Source: Sinomonas sp. P10A9 (lineage in GTDB: Bacteria; Actinomycetota; Actinomycetes; Actinomycetales; Micrococcaceae). From it: a stretch of 64,000 nucleotides of DNA. The stretch is from contig NZ_CP163302.1 in NCBI RefSeq assembly GCF_041022165.1, positions 1,550,001 through 1,614,000 of the forward strand, in the 5' to 3' direction. This document shows, piece by piece, positions 32,790 through 42,414 of this stretch. The notes under the pieces are model-generated. The model did no database searches, had not been told where the DNA came from, and was given only the letters and a program-made list of their open reading frames with translations. Numbering within the stretch: position 1 is the stretch's first letter; every line of letters begins with the position of its first letter. The translations under genes and the position numbers were made by a program.

Positions 32790-34231
32790 GCGCGGCGGCC
32801 GTCGATCCGACGCCCGGCACCGTGACCCGGGCGCTTCTCCTGCCCGACCTCGGAGAGGGCCTCACCGAGTCCGAGATCGTGGAATGGCGCGTCTCGGTCG
32901 GTGAAAGCGTCAAGCTCAATCAGATCATCGGCGAGGTGGAGACCGCCAAGGCTGTCGTCGAGCTCCCGAGCCCGTACGCGGGGAAGGTCTCGGCGCTGCT
33001 CGCCGAGCCCGGGGACGTGGTGGCGGTGGGCGCGCCGATCGCGGAATTCGAGGTCGCGGCCGACGCCGTCCGCACGCCCTCCGCCGCCGGCTCGCCTTCC
33101 GGTGTGGCTTCCGGGGGGCCCGTGGGCTCCGAGGACGCGGCCCCCAGGCGGCAGGCGACCCTCGTCGGGTACGGGGCGATGCCGGACACCGGCGCGCGCC
33201 CCGCGAGGCGCGGCCGTCGGCTCACGGTGGTTGAGCGGAGCGAACCTGAGTCGAAACCTGTGGCTCCCGTGGTCGAGTCTGCGGTGGTCGAGCCCCTGGT
33301 GGTTGAGCCGAGCGAAGCGGGGCCGAAGGCCGCTGCCGAGCGGCCGCGCTCGACCCCGCCGGTGCGCAAGCTCGCCAAGGACCTCGGGGTCGACCTCGTG
33401 GCTCTCAACGGTTCCGGTCCTCGCGGACTGATCACGCGCGATGACGTGCTCGCCTCGATCGGCACTCCGTCCGAACCGGAGGCGGCCCCGGCGGCCGGCG
33501 CGCCGGTTCCGGTGGCCGGGGGCGGCGTCGTGCGGGAGACGCGTACGCCGATCAAGGGCGTGCGGAAGCTCACCGCCGCAGCTATGGTCTCGAGCGCGTT
33601 CACGGCACCGCATGCAAGCGAGTTCCTCACGGTGGACGTGACGCCGGCGATGGAGCTCATCGCACGGCTCAAGGCCAGCCGATCCTTCGCGGACCTCAAG
33701 GTCACGCCGCTCACGCTCGTGGCCAAGGCGGTTCTCATCGCCCTCACGCGCAATCCCACGCTCAACTCGCGGTGGGACGAGGCCGCGCAGGAGATCGTGC
33801 AGTACCACTACGTGAATCTGGGCATTGCGGCCGCGACGCCGCGCGGCCTGATCGTGCCGAACATCAAGGACGCGCAGTCCCTCTCGCTCGCCGGCCTCGC
33901 GGAGTCGATCGCGAAGCTCGCTCAGACGGCGAAGGACGGTCGTTCCGGACCAGCCGAGCTGTCCGGTGGAACGCTGTCGATCACGAACATCGGAGTCTTC
34001 GGGATTGATGCCGGGACCCCGATCCTGAATCCCGGCGAGGCCGCGATCCTCGCCATGGGCCAGGTGCGGCGACTCCCTTGGGAGTACCGGGGGGAGATCG
34101 CGCTGAGGCAGGTCATGACGCTCTCGCTCTCGTTCGACCACCGCCTCGTGGACGGCGAGCAGGGCTCCCGGTTCCTCGCGGACGTCGGGGCGATCCTCGC
34201 CGATCCCGGGATGGTCCTCACGATGGTCTAG
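32786..34231 (+). CDS. bkdC: dihydrolipoamide acyltransferase E2 of branched-chain complex
   Basis: 481 residues: one lipoyl domain with attachment Lys55 (EVETAKAVVELPSP), a long variable linker, a peripheral-subunit-binding domain (PVRKLAKDLGVDLVALNGSG) and the catalytic domain with SFDHRLVDGEQGSRFL near the C-terminus. Overlaps bkdB by four bases. The linker (residues about 147-180) is encoded by two degenerate copies of a GGTTGAGC...TCGAA REP-like sequence that is usually intergenic, giving VVE-rich protein sequence. E3 is not encoded here. Confidence 0.93.
   Translation: MSAAAVDPTPGTVTRALLLPDLGEGLTESEIVEWRVSVGESVKLNQIIGEVETAKAVVELPSPYAGKVSALLAEPGDVVAVGAPIAEFEVAADAVRTPSAAGSPSGVASGGPVGSEDAAPRRQATLVGYGAMPDTGARPARRGRRLTVVERSEPESKPVAPVVESAVVEPLVVEPSEAGPKAAAERPRSTPPVRKLAKDLGVDLVALNGSGPRGLITRDDVLASIGTPSEPEAAPAAGAPVPVAGGGVVRETRTPIKGVRKLTAAAMVSSAFTAPHASEFLTVDVTPAMELIARLKASRSFADLKVTPLTLVAKAVLIALTRNPTLNSRWDEAAQEIVQYHYVNLGIAAATPRGLIVPNIKDAQSLSLAGLAESIAKLAQTAKDGRSGPAELSGGTLSITNIGVFGIDAGTPILNPGEAAILAMGQVRRLPWEYRGEIALRQVMTLSLSFDHRLVDGEQGSRFLADVGAILADPGMVLTMV
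33226..33320 (+). repeat. REP-like repeat sequence inside bkdC linker
   Basis: GGTGGTTGAGCGGAGCGAAC...GAGTCGAAACC is followed by a second copy GGTGGTTGAGCCGAGCGAAG, with two diverged GTGGTCGAG pieces between. Sequences of the form TGGTTGAG...GTCGAAACC are, from general knowledge, frequent intergenic palindromic repeats in actinobacteria. Here they are in frame in the linker between lipoyl and E3/E1-binding domains. Confidence 0.55.
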
Positions 34232-34260
34232 GCCGGTCTGGGCCGGTCTGGGCCGGTCTG
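34231..34260 (+). repeat. three perfect copies of a 10-bp tandem repeat
   Basis: GGCCGGTCTG is repeated three times without a mismatch, beginning with the last base of the bkdC stop codon. It may be replication slippage; no function is apparent. Confidence 0.85.
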
Positions 34261-34271
34261 GGGGTGTCCCC

Positions 34272-34365
34272 ATCCCCGCGATGCGGAGTCATCTTTCAGC
34301 CTTGCCGGGTCAAATTTCTAGTAATGGCATTCGCGACTCTAGAGACGTGACTCCGCATCGTGGGG
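34272..34365. repeat. inverted repeat enclosing an AT-richer spacer
   Basis: CGATGCGGAGTCA (34279-34291) is the exact reverse complement of TGACTCCGCATCG (34348-34360); with flanking CCCC/GGGG the arms reach 19 bases with one mismatch. About 55 bases of AT-richer sequence lie between. The right arm is also unit one of the 21-bp array. The layout resembles a small palindromic repeat element (MITE- or REP-like). Confidence 0.6.
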
Positions 34366-34428
34366 AGGTGACTCCGCAACGTGGAGAGGTGACTTCGCAA
34401 CGTGGAGAGGTGACTCCGCAACGTGGGT
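34347..34428 (+). repeat. 21-bp tandem repeat array, four units
   Basis: Units start at 34347, 34368, 34389 and 34410 and share the core GTGACTCCGCAACGTGGAG, with one C-to-T change in unit three and an A-to-T change in unit one. Each unit holds a mini-hairpin CTCC...GGAG, and the period equals two DNA turns. A further pair of GGGGTCTCTGG (34438 and 34460) follows at 22-base spacing. The array fills the gap between bkdC and the convergent TetR gene. Confidence 0.8.
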
Positions 34429-34470
34429 TCCGGATGTGGGGTCTCTGGCGGCCGGTTGCGGGGTCTCTGG

Positions 34471-35073
34471 TCAGACTCGCGCGGTCAGGGCCGCGAGGGC
34501 CATGGAGGCGAGCGTCGTCCGGGCGGATGACGTGGTCGCTCGCGCTCCGTGGCGCCGCACCGAGCGCGGGGTCGAGTTGATGAGCCCGAAGACTGCCTGG
34601 GCGCGCATCCGGAGGTCGGCCGCTCCGGCGTCTGGGTGGAATGGCCGCAGCGCGTCGACCCACACGTCGACATAGGCAAGCTGGAGCGCCCGCACCCGTT
34701 CCCTGTCCCCCTCGGCGAGCGAAGGGAAGTCCCGGTCCTGGACGCGGATGACGTCGGGCTGGCTCAGGGCGAAGTCGACGTGGAAGGTGACGAGCGCGCG
34801 GAGGCGGCCGACGTCGTCGTGCGTCTCGCCGAACACGCGCTGCCCGCCCGCGAGCAGCTCCTCGCTGACCCCGACGAGGAGCGCGCCGAGGACCGCCTGC
34901 TTGCCCGCGAAGTGCCGGTAGATCGCCGGCCCGCTCACTCCCGCCGCCGCGCCGAGGTCCTCGAGGGATGCGCCCGCGAAGCCCTGCGCTGCGAACAGGC
35001 CCGCGGCGGCGCCGAGGATCGCCTGGCGCCGCTCGGCCTTGGCCAGGACCCGCGGGCTCGATGAGTCGCTCAT
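34471..35073 (-). CDS. TetR family regulator of the leucine-catabolic operon
   Basis: 200 residues. N-terminal helix-turn-helix is clear (RRQAILGAAAGLFAAQGFAG, SLEDLGAAAGVSGPAIYRHF, GKQAVLGALL); the rest is an effector-binding helical domain (TetR_C, with WVDALRPFHPDAG). It is divergent from the acyl-CoA carboxylase gene, with two large dyads in the 101-base gap. By position it corresponds to Rv2506 of M. tuberculosis, a regulator of branched-chain catabolism; an acyl-CoA ligand is likely. Confidence 0.9.
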   Translation of the reverse strand: MSDSSSPRVLAKAERRQAILGAAAGLFAAQGFAGASLEDLGAAAGVSGPAIYRHFAGKQAVLGALLVGVSEELLAGGQRVFGETHDDVGRLRALVTFHVDFALSQPDVIRVQDRDFPSLAEGDRERVRALQLAYVDVWVDALRPFHPDAGAADLRMRAQAVFGLINSTPRSVRRHGARATTSSARTTLASMALAALTARV

Positions 35074-35097
35074 TCCCCTCCTGTGCTTTACATCTCA

Positions 35098-35143
35098 GTT
35101 AATCCAGATTAACTTAGATCTCAGTTAGCCACCACTAACTGAG
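35098..35143. promoter_or_regulatory. two TetR operators in divergent promoter
   Basis: GTTAATC-CA-GATTAAC (35098-35113) and CTCAGTTAG-N6-CTAACTGAG (35120-35143) are perfect dyads. Both share CTCAGTTA on the left side. They sit between the TetR gene and the carboxylase operon, the usual place for an autoregulated operator pair. Confidence 0.65.
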
Positions 35144-35174
35144 TGAGTTCTGGACCCGCACCCCCGGAGGTTCG

Positions 35175-36782
35175 ATGGAGACCCTGACCAGCCGGATCGA
35201 CCCGGCCGGCACCGCGTTCGCCGCGAACAACGCCGCCCAGCGCGCCCTCGCCGCCGACCTGCGCGAGCGCCTCGCGAGCGCCGCGCTCGGCGGCCCCGAA
35301 CGCTCCCGCGATCGGCACATCGCCCGCGGCAAGCTGCTGCCGCGCGAGCGCATCGACGTCTTGCTCGACGAGGGCTCGCCGTTCCTGGAGATCTCACCGC
35401 TCGCGGCGGACGGGATGTACGACGGCGAGTGCCCGGCGGCGGGCGTGATCGCCGGGATCGGCCTCGTGCACGGCAGGCACGTCATGGTCGTCTCGAACGA
35501 TGCGACGGTCAAGGGCGGCACCTACTACCCGATGACCGTGAAGAAGCACCTGCGGGCGCAGGAGATCGCGTTCGAGAACCGCCTTCCGTGCATCTACCTC
35601 GTCGACTCGGGCGGGGCGTTCCTGCCCAAGCAGGATGAGGTCTTCCCCGACCGCGAGCACTTCGGCCGGATCTTCTACAACCAGGCACGCCTCTCGGCGG
35701 CCAAGGTCCCGCAGATCGCGGCCGTCCTCGGCTCGTGCACGGCGGGTGGGGCATACGTTCCCGCGATGAGTGACGAGACCGTGATCGTGCGCAATCAGGG
35801 CACGATCTTCCTCGGGGGGCCGCCTCTCGTGAAGGCCGCGATCGGGGAGATCGTCTCGGCCGAGGACCTTGGCGGGGGAGACGTCCACGCCACGATCTCG
35901 GGCGTTGCGGACCATCTGGCGGACAACGACGAGCACGCCCTCGAGATCGTCCGCAGCATCGTGGAGACCCTCCAGCCGCCAGCCGCGGCGCCGTGGGAGG
36001 TGCGCGCCGCCGTCGAGCCCAAGGCGGACCAGACGGAGCTGTACGGGGTGGTCCCCACCGACGTCAACGCACAGTACGACGTGCGCGAGGTCATCGCCCG
36101 GCTCGTGGATGCCAGCGGGTTCCACGAGTTCAAGAAGGACTACGGCGCCACGCTCGTCACGGGCTTCGCCCACATCGACGGCCACCCCGTGGGGATCGTC
36201 GCGAACAACGGCGTCCTATTCTCCGAATCGGCCATGAAGGGCGCGCACTTCATCGAGCTGTGCGACCAGCGCGGCGTGCCGCTGGTCTTCCTGCAGAACA
36301 TCTCTGGCTTCATGGTCGGGAGCGAGGCCGAGCACGGCGGCATCGCCAAGCATGGCGCCAAGATGGTCACGGCCGTCGCGACGACCCGCGTCCCCAAGCT
36401 CACCGTGGTGATCGGCGGCTCGTTCGGCGCCGGCAACTACTCGATGTGCGGGCGCGCCTACTCCCCGCGGTTCCTGTGGATGTGGCCTGCGAGCCGCATC
36501 TCGGTCATGGGCGGAAACCAGGCCGCCTCCGTGCTCGCCACCGTCAAGCGGGACCAGCTCGAGGCCCGCGGCGAGGAATGGCCGGCCGAGGACGAGGACG
36601 CCTTCAAGGCGCCCATCCGCGACCAGTACGAGTCTCAGGGCAGCCCCTACTACTCGACCGCCCGCCTCTGGGACGACGGAGTGATCGACCCGGCCGACAC
36701 GCGCCGTGTCCTCGGCATGGCCCTCGCCGTCGTCGCCCAATCGCCCTTGCCGGAGACGTCCTTCGGCGTCTTCAGGATGTGA
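35175..36782 (+). CDS. acyl-CoA carboxylase beta subunit (methylcrotonyl-CoA carboxylase type)
   Basis: 535 residues. Transfers CO2 from carboxybiotin to the acyl-CoA. Both halves of the crotonase-like carboxyltransferase are present: N-half with [20 protein letters not shown] and [17 protein letters not shown]-half with [20 protein letters not shown] and [19 protein letters not shown]. The segment [20 protein letters not shown] is the hallmark of MCC-beta rather than of propionyl- or acetyl-CoA carboxylases. GGAGG precedes the ATG. Equivalent to accD1 (Rv2502c). First gene of the TetR-controlled operon. Confidence 0.92.
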   Translation: METLTSRIDPAGTAFAANNAAQRALAADLRERLASAALGGPERSRDRHIARGKLLPRERIDVLLDEGSPFLEISPLAADGMYDGECPAAGVIAGIGLVHGRHVMVVSNDATVKGGTYYPMTVKKHLRAQEIAFENRLPCIYLVDSGGAFLPKQDEVFPDREHFGRIFYNQARLSAAKVPQIAAVLGSCTAGGAYVPAMSDETVIVRNQGTIFLGGPPLVKAAIGEIVSAEDLGGGDVHATISGVADHLADNDEHALEIVRSIVETLQPPAAAPWEVRAAVEPKADQTELYGVVPTDVNAQYDVREVIARLVDASGFHEFKKDYGATLVTGFAHIDGHPVGIVANNGVLFSESAMKGAHFIELCDQRGVPLVFLQNISGFMVGSEAEHGGIAKHGAKMVTAVATTRVPKLTVVIGGSFGAGNYSMCGRAYSPRFLWMWPASRISVMGGNQAASVLATVKRDQLEARGEEWPAEDEDAFKAPIRDQYESQGSPYYSTARLWDDGVIDPADTRRVLGMALAVVAQSPLPETSFGVFRM

Positions 36783-36787
36783 GCCCC

Positions 36788-39196
36788 ATGACTGTGACCT
36801 CCCCCGCGCAGCGGCCCTTCGCGAAGGTCCTCGTGGCCAACCGCGGCGAGATCGCGTGCCGCGTGATCCGCACCTTACGGCGCCTCGGCATCGCGTCCGT
36901 CGCGGTCTACAGCGACGCCGACGCCGGTGCCCGCCACGTGCACGAAGCGGATGAGGCAGTGCGCATCGGCCCCGCGCCGGCCGGGCTGAGCTACCTGAGC
37001 ATCCCCGCGATCGTCGATGCGGCGCTCAGCACCGGAGCCGAGGCAGTCCACCCGGGCTATGGGTTCCTGAGCGAGAATGCCGATCTGGCCCGCGCGCTCG
37101 CGGACGCGGGCATCGTGTTCGTGGGCCCCGGCACCGAGGCCCTCGCCGTCATGGGGGACAAGATCCGTGCCAAGAACCACGTGGCCGGCCACGGAGTCCC
37201 CGTGATCCCCGGGGTGTCCGAACCGGGGCTCACGGACGCCCAGCTCATCGAGGCCGCGCGAGGCGTCGGCTACCCGATGCTCATCAAGCCGTCGGCCGGC
37301 GGCGGAGGCAAGGGCATGCAGGCGGTCGAGTCAGCCGCCGAGCTTCCCTCGGCGATCGCGACGGCGCGCCGCGTGGCCACGGCGGCCTTCGGCGACGGAA
37401 CCCTCCTCATCGAGCGACTCGTGCGGGCCCCCAGGCACATCGAGGTCCAAGTCCTCGCCGACACGCACGGCGCCACGATCCACCTCGGCGAGCGCGAGTG
37501 CTCCCTGCAGCGCAGGCACCAGAAGGTCATCGAGGAGGCCCCGTCGCCGCTGCTCGACGCCGGGACCCGCGCCCGGATCGGCGTCGCTGCGTGCGAGGCT
37601 GCCCGCTCCGTCGGCTACGTCGGGGCCGGGACGGTCGAATTCCTCGTCTCCGACGACGCGCCCGACGAGTTCTTCTTCATGGAGATGAACACCCGTCTCC
37701 AAGTCGAGCACCCCGTCACTGAGATGGTCACGGGGATCGACCTCGTCGAGCAGCAGGTGCGCATCGCGGCGGGCGAGCCGCTGGAGGTGCGGCAGGAGGA
37801 CATCCGTCTGGACGGCCACGCGATCGAGGCCCGCGTCTACGCCGAGGTGCCCGCGCGGGGCTTCCTTCCCGCCACCGGCCGCATCGAGCTCCTGGCCGAG
37901 CCCGGCAGCGCCGACGCAGACGGCTCACCCCTCGCCGCGGCGGGACCCGCAGCGCACGACGGCGCCGCGCGGGGTCTGGACGGCACCGAACCAACCGCTG
38001 GGCCTCGCATCCGCGTCGACAGCTCGCTCGAGCGGGGGCTCACCGTCGGCTCGGACTACGACCCGATGCTGTCCAAGTGCATCGCCTGGGGCCGCGACCG
38101 CGCGGAGGCGCTCGCGGCCCTCGACGCTGCGCTCGCCGGGTACACCGTGCTCGGCGTCGCGACGAACATCGAGTACCTGCGGCTCCTGCTCGCCGATGCG
38201 GATGTCCGCGCCGGGCACCTCGACACGACGCTCATCGAGCGCAGGCTCGACGGGCTCGAGTTCGGCGCGCCCGACGAGGCGGAATACGCCGCCGCGGCGC
38301 TCCTTGCGCTCGGGTTGCCGGCGTCGGCCGAAGCGCAAGCCGCGCGACCCCCATCGGCCGTCAGACCAGCTCAGCAAGACGCCGCGGCGGGCCCGTGGGC
38401 GCCCGACGGCTGGCGTCTCGGCGAACCCGCCGCGCGGCGGGTGACGATCGGCACCTCGAACGGGGGCGTAGCCACGGTCCACGTCGCGGATCCGCCCGCA
38501 GGGGAAGGCGCGCTCACCGGGGTGCCGGCGGCCCGGCCGGCATCCGAGCCGAGCAGCGCCCAGGCGAGCGCAGAACCGATGCCGCGTGGCGGCGTCGTGC
38601 GACGGGCCGCGGTCCGCATCGATCTCGGGGAGGGGCGCGGCACCGAGCGCGAGGCGAGCCTCGCCGCGGACGGTCCGCACGGCGTCGTGCTCAGCCTCGA
38701 CGGAACGCGGCATCGCTTTGCCTGGGCGCTCGGCGCCGAACCTGCCGGGGAGCGGACCGTGTTCCTGGGCGACGGCGGCTGGTCGGCGGCCCTGCCGGTC
38801 CTGTCCCGCGCGGAGCGGCTCGCGCGGGTGCGTGCGGGCGTCCACCGCCACGAGGGCGACGCCGATCCGGACGTGCGCACGCCGATGCCGGGGACCGTCG
38901 TCGCGGTCGCGGTAGAGCAGGGCGAGCGTGTCGACGCCGGCCAGCCGCTCGTGTCGGTCGAGGCCATGAAGATGGAGCACCAGCTCGTCGCCGCCCTCGC
39001 CGGAACGGTCCAGCTGCACGTGGCCGCGGGCGCACTCGTCAAGGCGGACCAGGTTGTTGCGACGGTCGTGCCGGAAGCGGCAGCGGAAGCGGCCCCGGCC
39101 GCGGACGGTAAGGCGACGCCGGATCACGCCCAGCCCGCCAGCGCGCCGGCAACCCCTGACAACGCACCGAACGTACCCAAGGAGAACCATGGTTGA
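36788..39196 (+). CDS. acyl-CoA carboxylase alpha subunit: biotin carboxylase plus biotin carrier
   Basis: 802 residues. Biotin carboxylase part: [20 protein letters not shown], the ATP-grasp loop [29 protein letters not shown]; the biotin attachment motif EAMKMEH is near the C-terminus with Lys728. A non-conserved insertion of about 35 Ala/Gly/Asp-rich residues splits the biotin-carboxylase C-domain between GRIELLAEP and IRVDSSL, and about 45 Ala/Pro-rich residues trail the biotin domain. Equivalent to accA1 (Rv2501c). Starts five bases after the beta subunit; its stop lies eight bases inside the next gene. Confidence 0.92.
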   Translation: MTVTSPAQRPFAKVLVANRGEIACRVIRTLRRLGIASVAVYSDADAGARHVHEADEAVRIGPAPAGLSYLSIPAIVDAALSTGAEAVHPGYGFLSENADLARALADAGIVFVGPGTEALAVMGDKIRAKNHVAGHGVPVIPGVSEPGLTDAQLIEAARGVGYPMLIKPSAGGGGKGMQAVESAAELPSAIATARRVATAAFGDGTLLIERLVRAPRHIEVQVLADTHGATIHLGERECSLQRRHQKVIEEAPSPLLDAGTRARIGVAACEAARSVGYVGAGTVEFLVSDDAPDEFFFMEMNTRLQVEHPVTEMVTGIDLVEQQVRIAAGEPLEVRQEDIRLDGHAIEARVYAEVPARGFLPATGRIELLAEPGSADADGSPLAAAGPAAHDGAARGLDGTEPTAGPRIRVDSSLERGLTVGSDYDPMLSKCIAWGRDRAEALAALDAALAGYTVLGVATNIEYLRLLLADADVRAGHLDTTLIERRLDGLEFGAPDEAEYAAAALLALGLPASAEAQAARPPSAVRPAQQDAAAGPWAPDGWRLGEPAARRVTIGTSNGGVATVHVADPPAGEGALTGVPAARPASEPSSAQASAEPMPRGGVVRRAAVRIDLGEGRGTEREASLAADGPHGVVLSLDGTRHRFAWALGAEPAGERTVFLGDGGWSAALPVLSRAERLARVRAGVHRHEGDADPDVRTPMPGTVVAVAVEQGERVDAGQPLVSVEAMKMEHQLVAALAGTVQLHVAAGALVKADQVVATVVPEAAAEAAPAADGKATPDHAQPASAPATPDNAPNVPKENHG

Positions 39197-40382
39197 CTTC
39201 CAGCTCTCAGAAGAGCACCAGGACCTCAGCGACACCGTCCGCGCGTTTGCAGACGAGGTGGTCGCGCCGGTCTCGGCCAAGCACGACGAAGAGCACAGCT
39301 TCCCGTACGAGATCGTCGCGCAAATGGGCGAGATGGGCCTGTTCGGCCTGCCGATCCCGGAGGAGTACGGCGGCATGGGCGGGGACTACTTCGCCCTCGC
39401 GCTGGCCCTCGAGCAGCTGGGGCGCGTGGACCAGTCTGTCGCGATCACGCTCGAGGCGGGGGTCTCCCTCGGGGAGATGCCGATCTACCGCTTCGGCAGC
39501 GACGCGCAGAAGGAAGCGCTCCTGCCGGACCTCGCGGCCGGAAAGGCCCTCGGCGGGTTCGGGCTCACGGAACCGGGCGGCGGCTCCGATGCGGGCGGCA
39601 CCGCGACCACGGCGCGCCTCGACACGGCGGGAGACGGGCCCGGCGAGTGGGTCATCAACGGCTCGAAGGAGTTCATCACGAACTCCGGAACGGACATCAC
39701 CACGTTCGTGACCGTGACGGCGGTCACCGGCACGGTGACAACCAACGCAGGGGCGAGGCCGGACGGGAGCTCGCGCAAGGAGATCTCCACGATCATCGTC
39801 CCCACGGGGACCCCCGGCTTCCGTGCCGAGAAGGCCTACAACAAGGTCGGCTGGAACGCCTCGGACACCCACCCGCTCTCGTTCAAGGATGCGCGGGTGC
39901 CGGAGGAGAACCTCCTGGGGACGCGGGGACGGGGGTACGCGAACTTCCTCTCGATCCTGGACGAGGGCCGCATCGCGATCGCCGCGCTCGCCACGGGCGC
40001 CGCCCAGGGCTGCGTTGACCTCTCGGTCAAGTACGCCAAGGAGCGCACCGCCTTCGGGACGAACATCGGCAAGCACCAGGCGATCCAGTTCAAGATCGCC
40101 CGCATGCAGGCCCGCGCCCACACGGCGCGGCTCGCGTACTACGCGGCGGCGGCGAAGATGCTGGCCGGCAAGCCGTTCAAGACCGAGGCGGCGATCGCGA
40201 AGCTCGTCGCCGGGGAAGCGGCGATGGACAATGCCCGCGACGCAACGCAGGTCTTCGGCGGGTACGGGTTCATCAACGAGTCGGCCGTGGCGCGGCACTA
40301 CCGGGATTCGAAGATCCTCGAGATCGGGGAGGGCACCACCGAGGTCCAGCTCATGCTGATCGCGCGCGAGCTCGGGCTGTAG
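39189..40382 (+). CDS. acyl-CoA dehydrogenase of the leucine-catabolic operon
   Basis: 397 residues. FAD-dependent dehydrogenase; [14 protein letters not shown] and the [19 protein letters not shown] block are typical. By operon position it should oxidise isovaleryl-CoA. The catalytic Glu, however, is in the short-chain position ([10 protein letters not shown]), and the helix where isovaleryl-CoA dehydrogenases have theirs reads [10 protein letters not shown] with Gly. So it is a short/branched-chain type, like FadE19 (Rv2500c). The ATG overlaps the end of the biotin subunit; GGAG precedes it. Confidence 0.9.
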   Translation: MVDFQLSEEHQDLSDTVRAFADEVVAPVSAKHDEEHSFPYEIVAQMGEMGLFGLPIPEEYGGMGGDYFALALALEQLGRVDQSVAITLEAGVSLGEMPIYRFGSDAQKEALLPDLAAGKALGGFGLTEPGGGSDAGGTATTARLDTAGDGPGEWVINGSKEFITNSGTDITTFVTVTAVTGTVTTNAGARPDGSSRKEISTIIVPTGTPGFRAEKAYNKVGWNASDTHPLSFKDARVPEENLLGTRGRGYANFLSILDEGRIAIAALATGAAQGCVDLSVKYAKERTAFGTNIGKHQAIQFKIARMQARAHTARLAYYAAAAKMLAGKPFKTEAAIAKLVAGEAAMDNARDATQVFGGYGFINESAVARHYRDSKILEIGEGTTEVQLMLIARELGL

Positions 40383-40428
40383 CGTAGGTCACAGGAGTGG
40401 AGAAGGTCATCGAGGTCAGGAGGGGCAC

Positions 40429-41205
40429 GTGATCGACAAAGTGGTGGCGAGCGCCGAGGAGGCGGTTGCGGACATCGGTGATGGCGCCTCGCTCGCCGTC
40501 GGCGGGTTCGGGCTCTGCGGGATCCCTGTTGCGCTCATCGACGCCCTGCATCGCCAGGGCACCAGGGACCTGACGACCGTGAGCAACAACTGCGGCGTCG
40601 ACGACTGGGGCCTCGGCATCCTGCTCGCGGACGGCCGGATCGCGCGCACCATCAGCTCCTACGTCGGGGAGAACAAGGAGTTCGCGCGGCAGTTCCTCGC
40701 GGGCGAGCTCGAGGTGGTCCTCACCCCGCAGGGCACGCTCGCGGAGAAGCTGCGGGCCGGCGGGGCGGGCATCCCGGCTTTCTACACGACGGCCGGGGTG
40801 GGCACCCTCGTCGCCGAGGGAGGCCTCCCCCAGAAGTACGACGCCGAGGGGAACGTCACGCTCGCGTCCTCGCCGAAGGAGGTGCGCACCTTCAACGGCG
40901 CCGACTACGTGCTCGAGGAATCGCTGACCCCGGACTTCGCGCTCGTCCACGCGCAGAAGGGCGACCGGCACGGGAACCTCGTGTTCCACGCGACCGCGAT
41001 GAACTTCAACCCCCTCTGCGCGATGGCCGGGAAGATCGCGATCGCCGAGGTCGAGGAGCTCCTCGAGCCGGGCGAGCTCGACCCCGAGCACGTCCATCTC
41101 CCGGGGATCTTCGTCCAGCGGGTGGTCCATGTCCCCGCCGGCGGCCCGCATGCGGAGAAGCGGATCGAGAAGAGGACCGTGGCTGCTGTCAAGGAGGCTT
41201 CGTAA
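40429..41205 (+). CDS. scoA: 3-oxoacid CoA-transferase subunit A
   Basis: 258 residues. With subunit B, moves CoA from succinyl-CoA to acetoacetate. Motifs: [17 protein letters not shown] (CoA-transferase signature 1), [42 protein letters not shown] precedes a GTG start. It belongs to the class I CoA-transferases; acetoacetate is the expected substrate as the end product of leucine breakdown. Confidence 0.93.
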   Translation: MIDKVVASAEEAVADIGDGASLAVGGFGLCGIPVALIDALHRQGTRDLTTVSNNCGVDDWGLGILLADGRIARTISSYVGENKEFARQFLAGELEVVLTPQGTLAEKLRAGGAGIPAFYTTAGVGTLVAEGGLPQKYDAEGNVTLASSPKEVRTFNGADYVLEESLTPDFALVHAQKGDRHGNLVFHATAMNFNPLCAMAGKIAIAEVEELLEPGELDPEHVHLPGIFVQRVVHVPAGGPHAEKRIEKRTVAAVKEAS

Positions 41206-41891
41206 TGCCGTGGACCCGCAATGAGCTTGCCGCGCGCGTGGCGAAGGAGCTCACGAACGGACAGTACGTCAATCTGGGGATCGGCATGCCGACCCTCATC
41301 CCCAACTACATTCCCGACGGAGTCGAGGTGGTGCTCCACTCCGAGAACGGCATCCTCGGCACGGGACCGTACCCGCGCGAGGAGGACGTGGACCCGGACC
41401 TCATCAACGCCGGCAAGGAGACCGTAACGGTCAACAAGGGCGCGGCGTTCTTCGACTCGTCGACATCGTTCGGCATGGTCCGGGGCGGGCATGTCGACGT
41501 TGCGGTCCTCGGCGCGATGGAGGTCTCCCAGACCGGCGATCTGGCCAACTGGATGATCCCGGGCAAGATGGTCAAGGGCATGGGCGGGGCAATGGACCTC
41601 GTCTTCGGCGCCAAGAAGCTCATCGTCATGATGGAGCACACGGACAAGAGCGGTAACCCCAAGATCCTCAGGGAGTGCACGCTTCCCCTCACGGGCCGTG
41701 GATGCGTTGACCGGATCATCACCGATCTGGCGGTGATCGACGTCGTGCGCGGGGGAGTCGGCGCGGGCATGGAGCCGGCTGCCGAGAGCGTCCTCGTGCT
41801 CCGCGAGCTGGCCCCCGGCGTGACCGAGGCGCAGGTTGCCGCGGCGACGGCCGCCGAGCTCGAGGTGGAGATCCATGACAACGAGCCCTGA
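41205..41891 (+). CDS. scoB: 3-oxoacid CoA-transferase subunit B
   Basis: 228 residues. Carries the catalytic Glu in [16 protein letters not shown] (the SENG motif), preceded by [16 protein letters not shown]. Later blocks [20 protein letters not shown] and [19 protein letters not shown] are typical. Its ATG shares the last base of the subunit A stop codon, and the following hydratase gene begins 17 bases before its own stop. Confidence 0.94.
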   Translation: MPWTRNELAARVAKELTNGQYVNLGIGMPTLIPNYIPDGVEVVLHSENGILGTGPYPREEDVDPDLINAGKETVTVNKGAAFFDSSTSFGMVRGGHVDVAVLGAMEVSQTGDLANWMIPGKMVKGMGGAMDLVFGAKKLIVMMEHTDKSGNPKILRECTLPLTGRGCVDRIITDLAVIDVVRGGVGAGMEPAAESVLVLRELAPGVTEAQVAAATAAELEVEIHDNEP

Positions 41892-42414
41892 TCCCGCCCT
41901 GGCCGCGGAAAGCGCCGGTTCCCCCGAGAACGGGCAGGCCCGCGTCGTCGAGCAGCGCGGCCTCTACTTCGACGAGCTCGAGGAAGGCGTGGTCTACGCG
42001 GCCAGGCCGGGCCGCACGGTGACCGAGGCGGACAACGTCCTCTTCACCACCCTGACGATGAACACCCAGGCGCTCCACCTCGATGCGGCCTGGAGCGCTG
42101 GCCAGCCATTCGGGCAGCGGCTCGTGAACTCGATGTTCACGCTCTCGACGATGGTGGGGCAGTCCGTCACGCAGCTCACCCAGGGGACCATCGTGGCGCA
42201 GCTGGGCCTCACGGACGTCTCCTTCCCGCACCCGCTCTTCCACGGGGATACGCTCTACACAGAATCCGCCGTCGTGGAGAAGCGCCTCTCGGCTTCGCGC
42301 CCCGGCCAGGGGATCGTGACGTTCGAGCACACTGGGCGCAACCAGAACGGCATCGTCGTGGCGCGGGCCCGCCGCTCGTGCCTCATGTGGACCAAGGAAG
42401 CGCACACCCCGTGA
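41875..42414 (+). CDS. MaoC-like acyl-CoA hydratase
   Basis: 179 residues, single hot-dog domain. [20 protein letters not shown] is the typical entry strand. The hydratase-2 motif normally reads GD-x-NP-x-H; here it is [10 protein letters not shown], so the catalytic Asp is replaced by Asn and Asn by Gln while His is kept. Position matches Rv2499c, which acts with the CitE-like lyase in itaconate/leucine breakdown. Expected role is hydration of 3-methylglutaconyl-CoA to (R)-3-hydroxy-3-methylglutaryl-CoA. Overlaps scoB and the next gene. Confidence 0.85.
   Translation: MTTSPDPALAAESAGSPENGQARVVEQRGLYFDELEEGVVYAARPGRTVTEADNVLFTTLTMNTQALHLDAAWSAGQPFGQRLVNSMFTLSTMVGQSVTQLTQGTIVAQLGLTDVSFPHPLFHGDTLYTESAVVEKRLSASRPGQGIVTFEHTGRNQNGIVVARARRSCLMWTKEAHTP

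Noticed and set aside
30610..34231. Pyruvate dehydrogenase (pdhA, pdhB, pdhC)
   Set aside because: Sequence alone cannot separate it from the branched-chain enzyme, but the Lrp regulator and leucine-catabolic neighbours favour Bkd.
34347..34428. CRISPR-like array
   Set aside because: The repeats are directly adjacent without spacers and there are no cas genes.
34281..34580. Open frame over the 21-bp array encoding repeats of EVTPQRG
   Set aside because: The period is a multiple of three, so any frame stays open. No ribosome site, and it runs into the TetR gene on the other strand.
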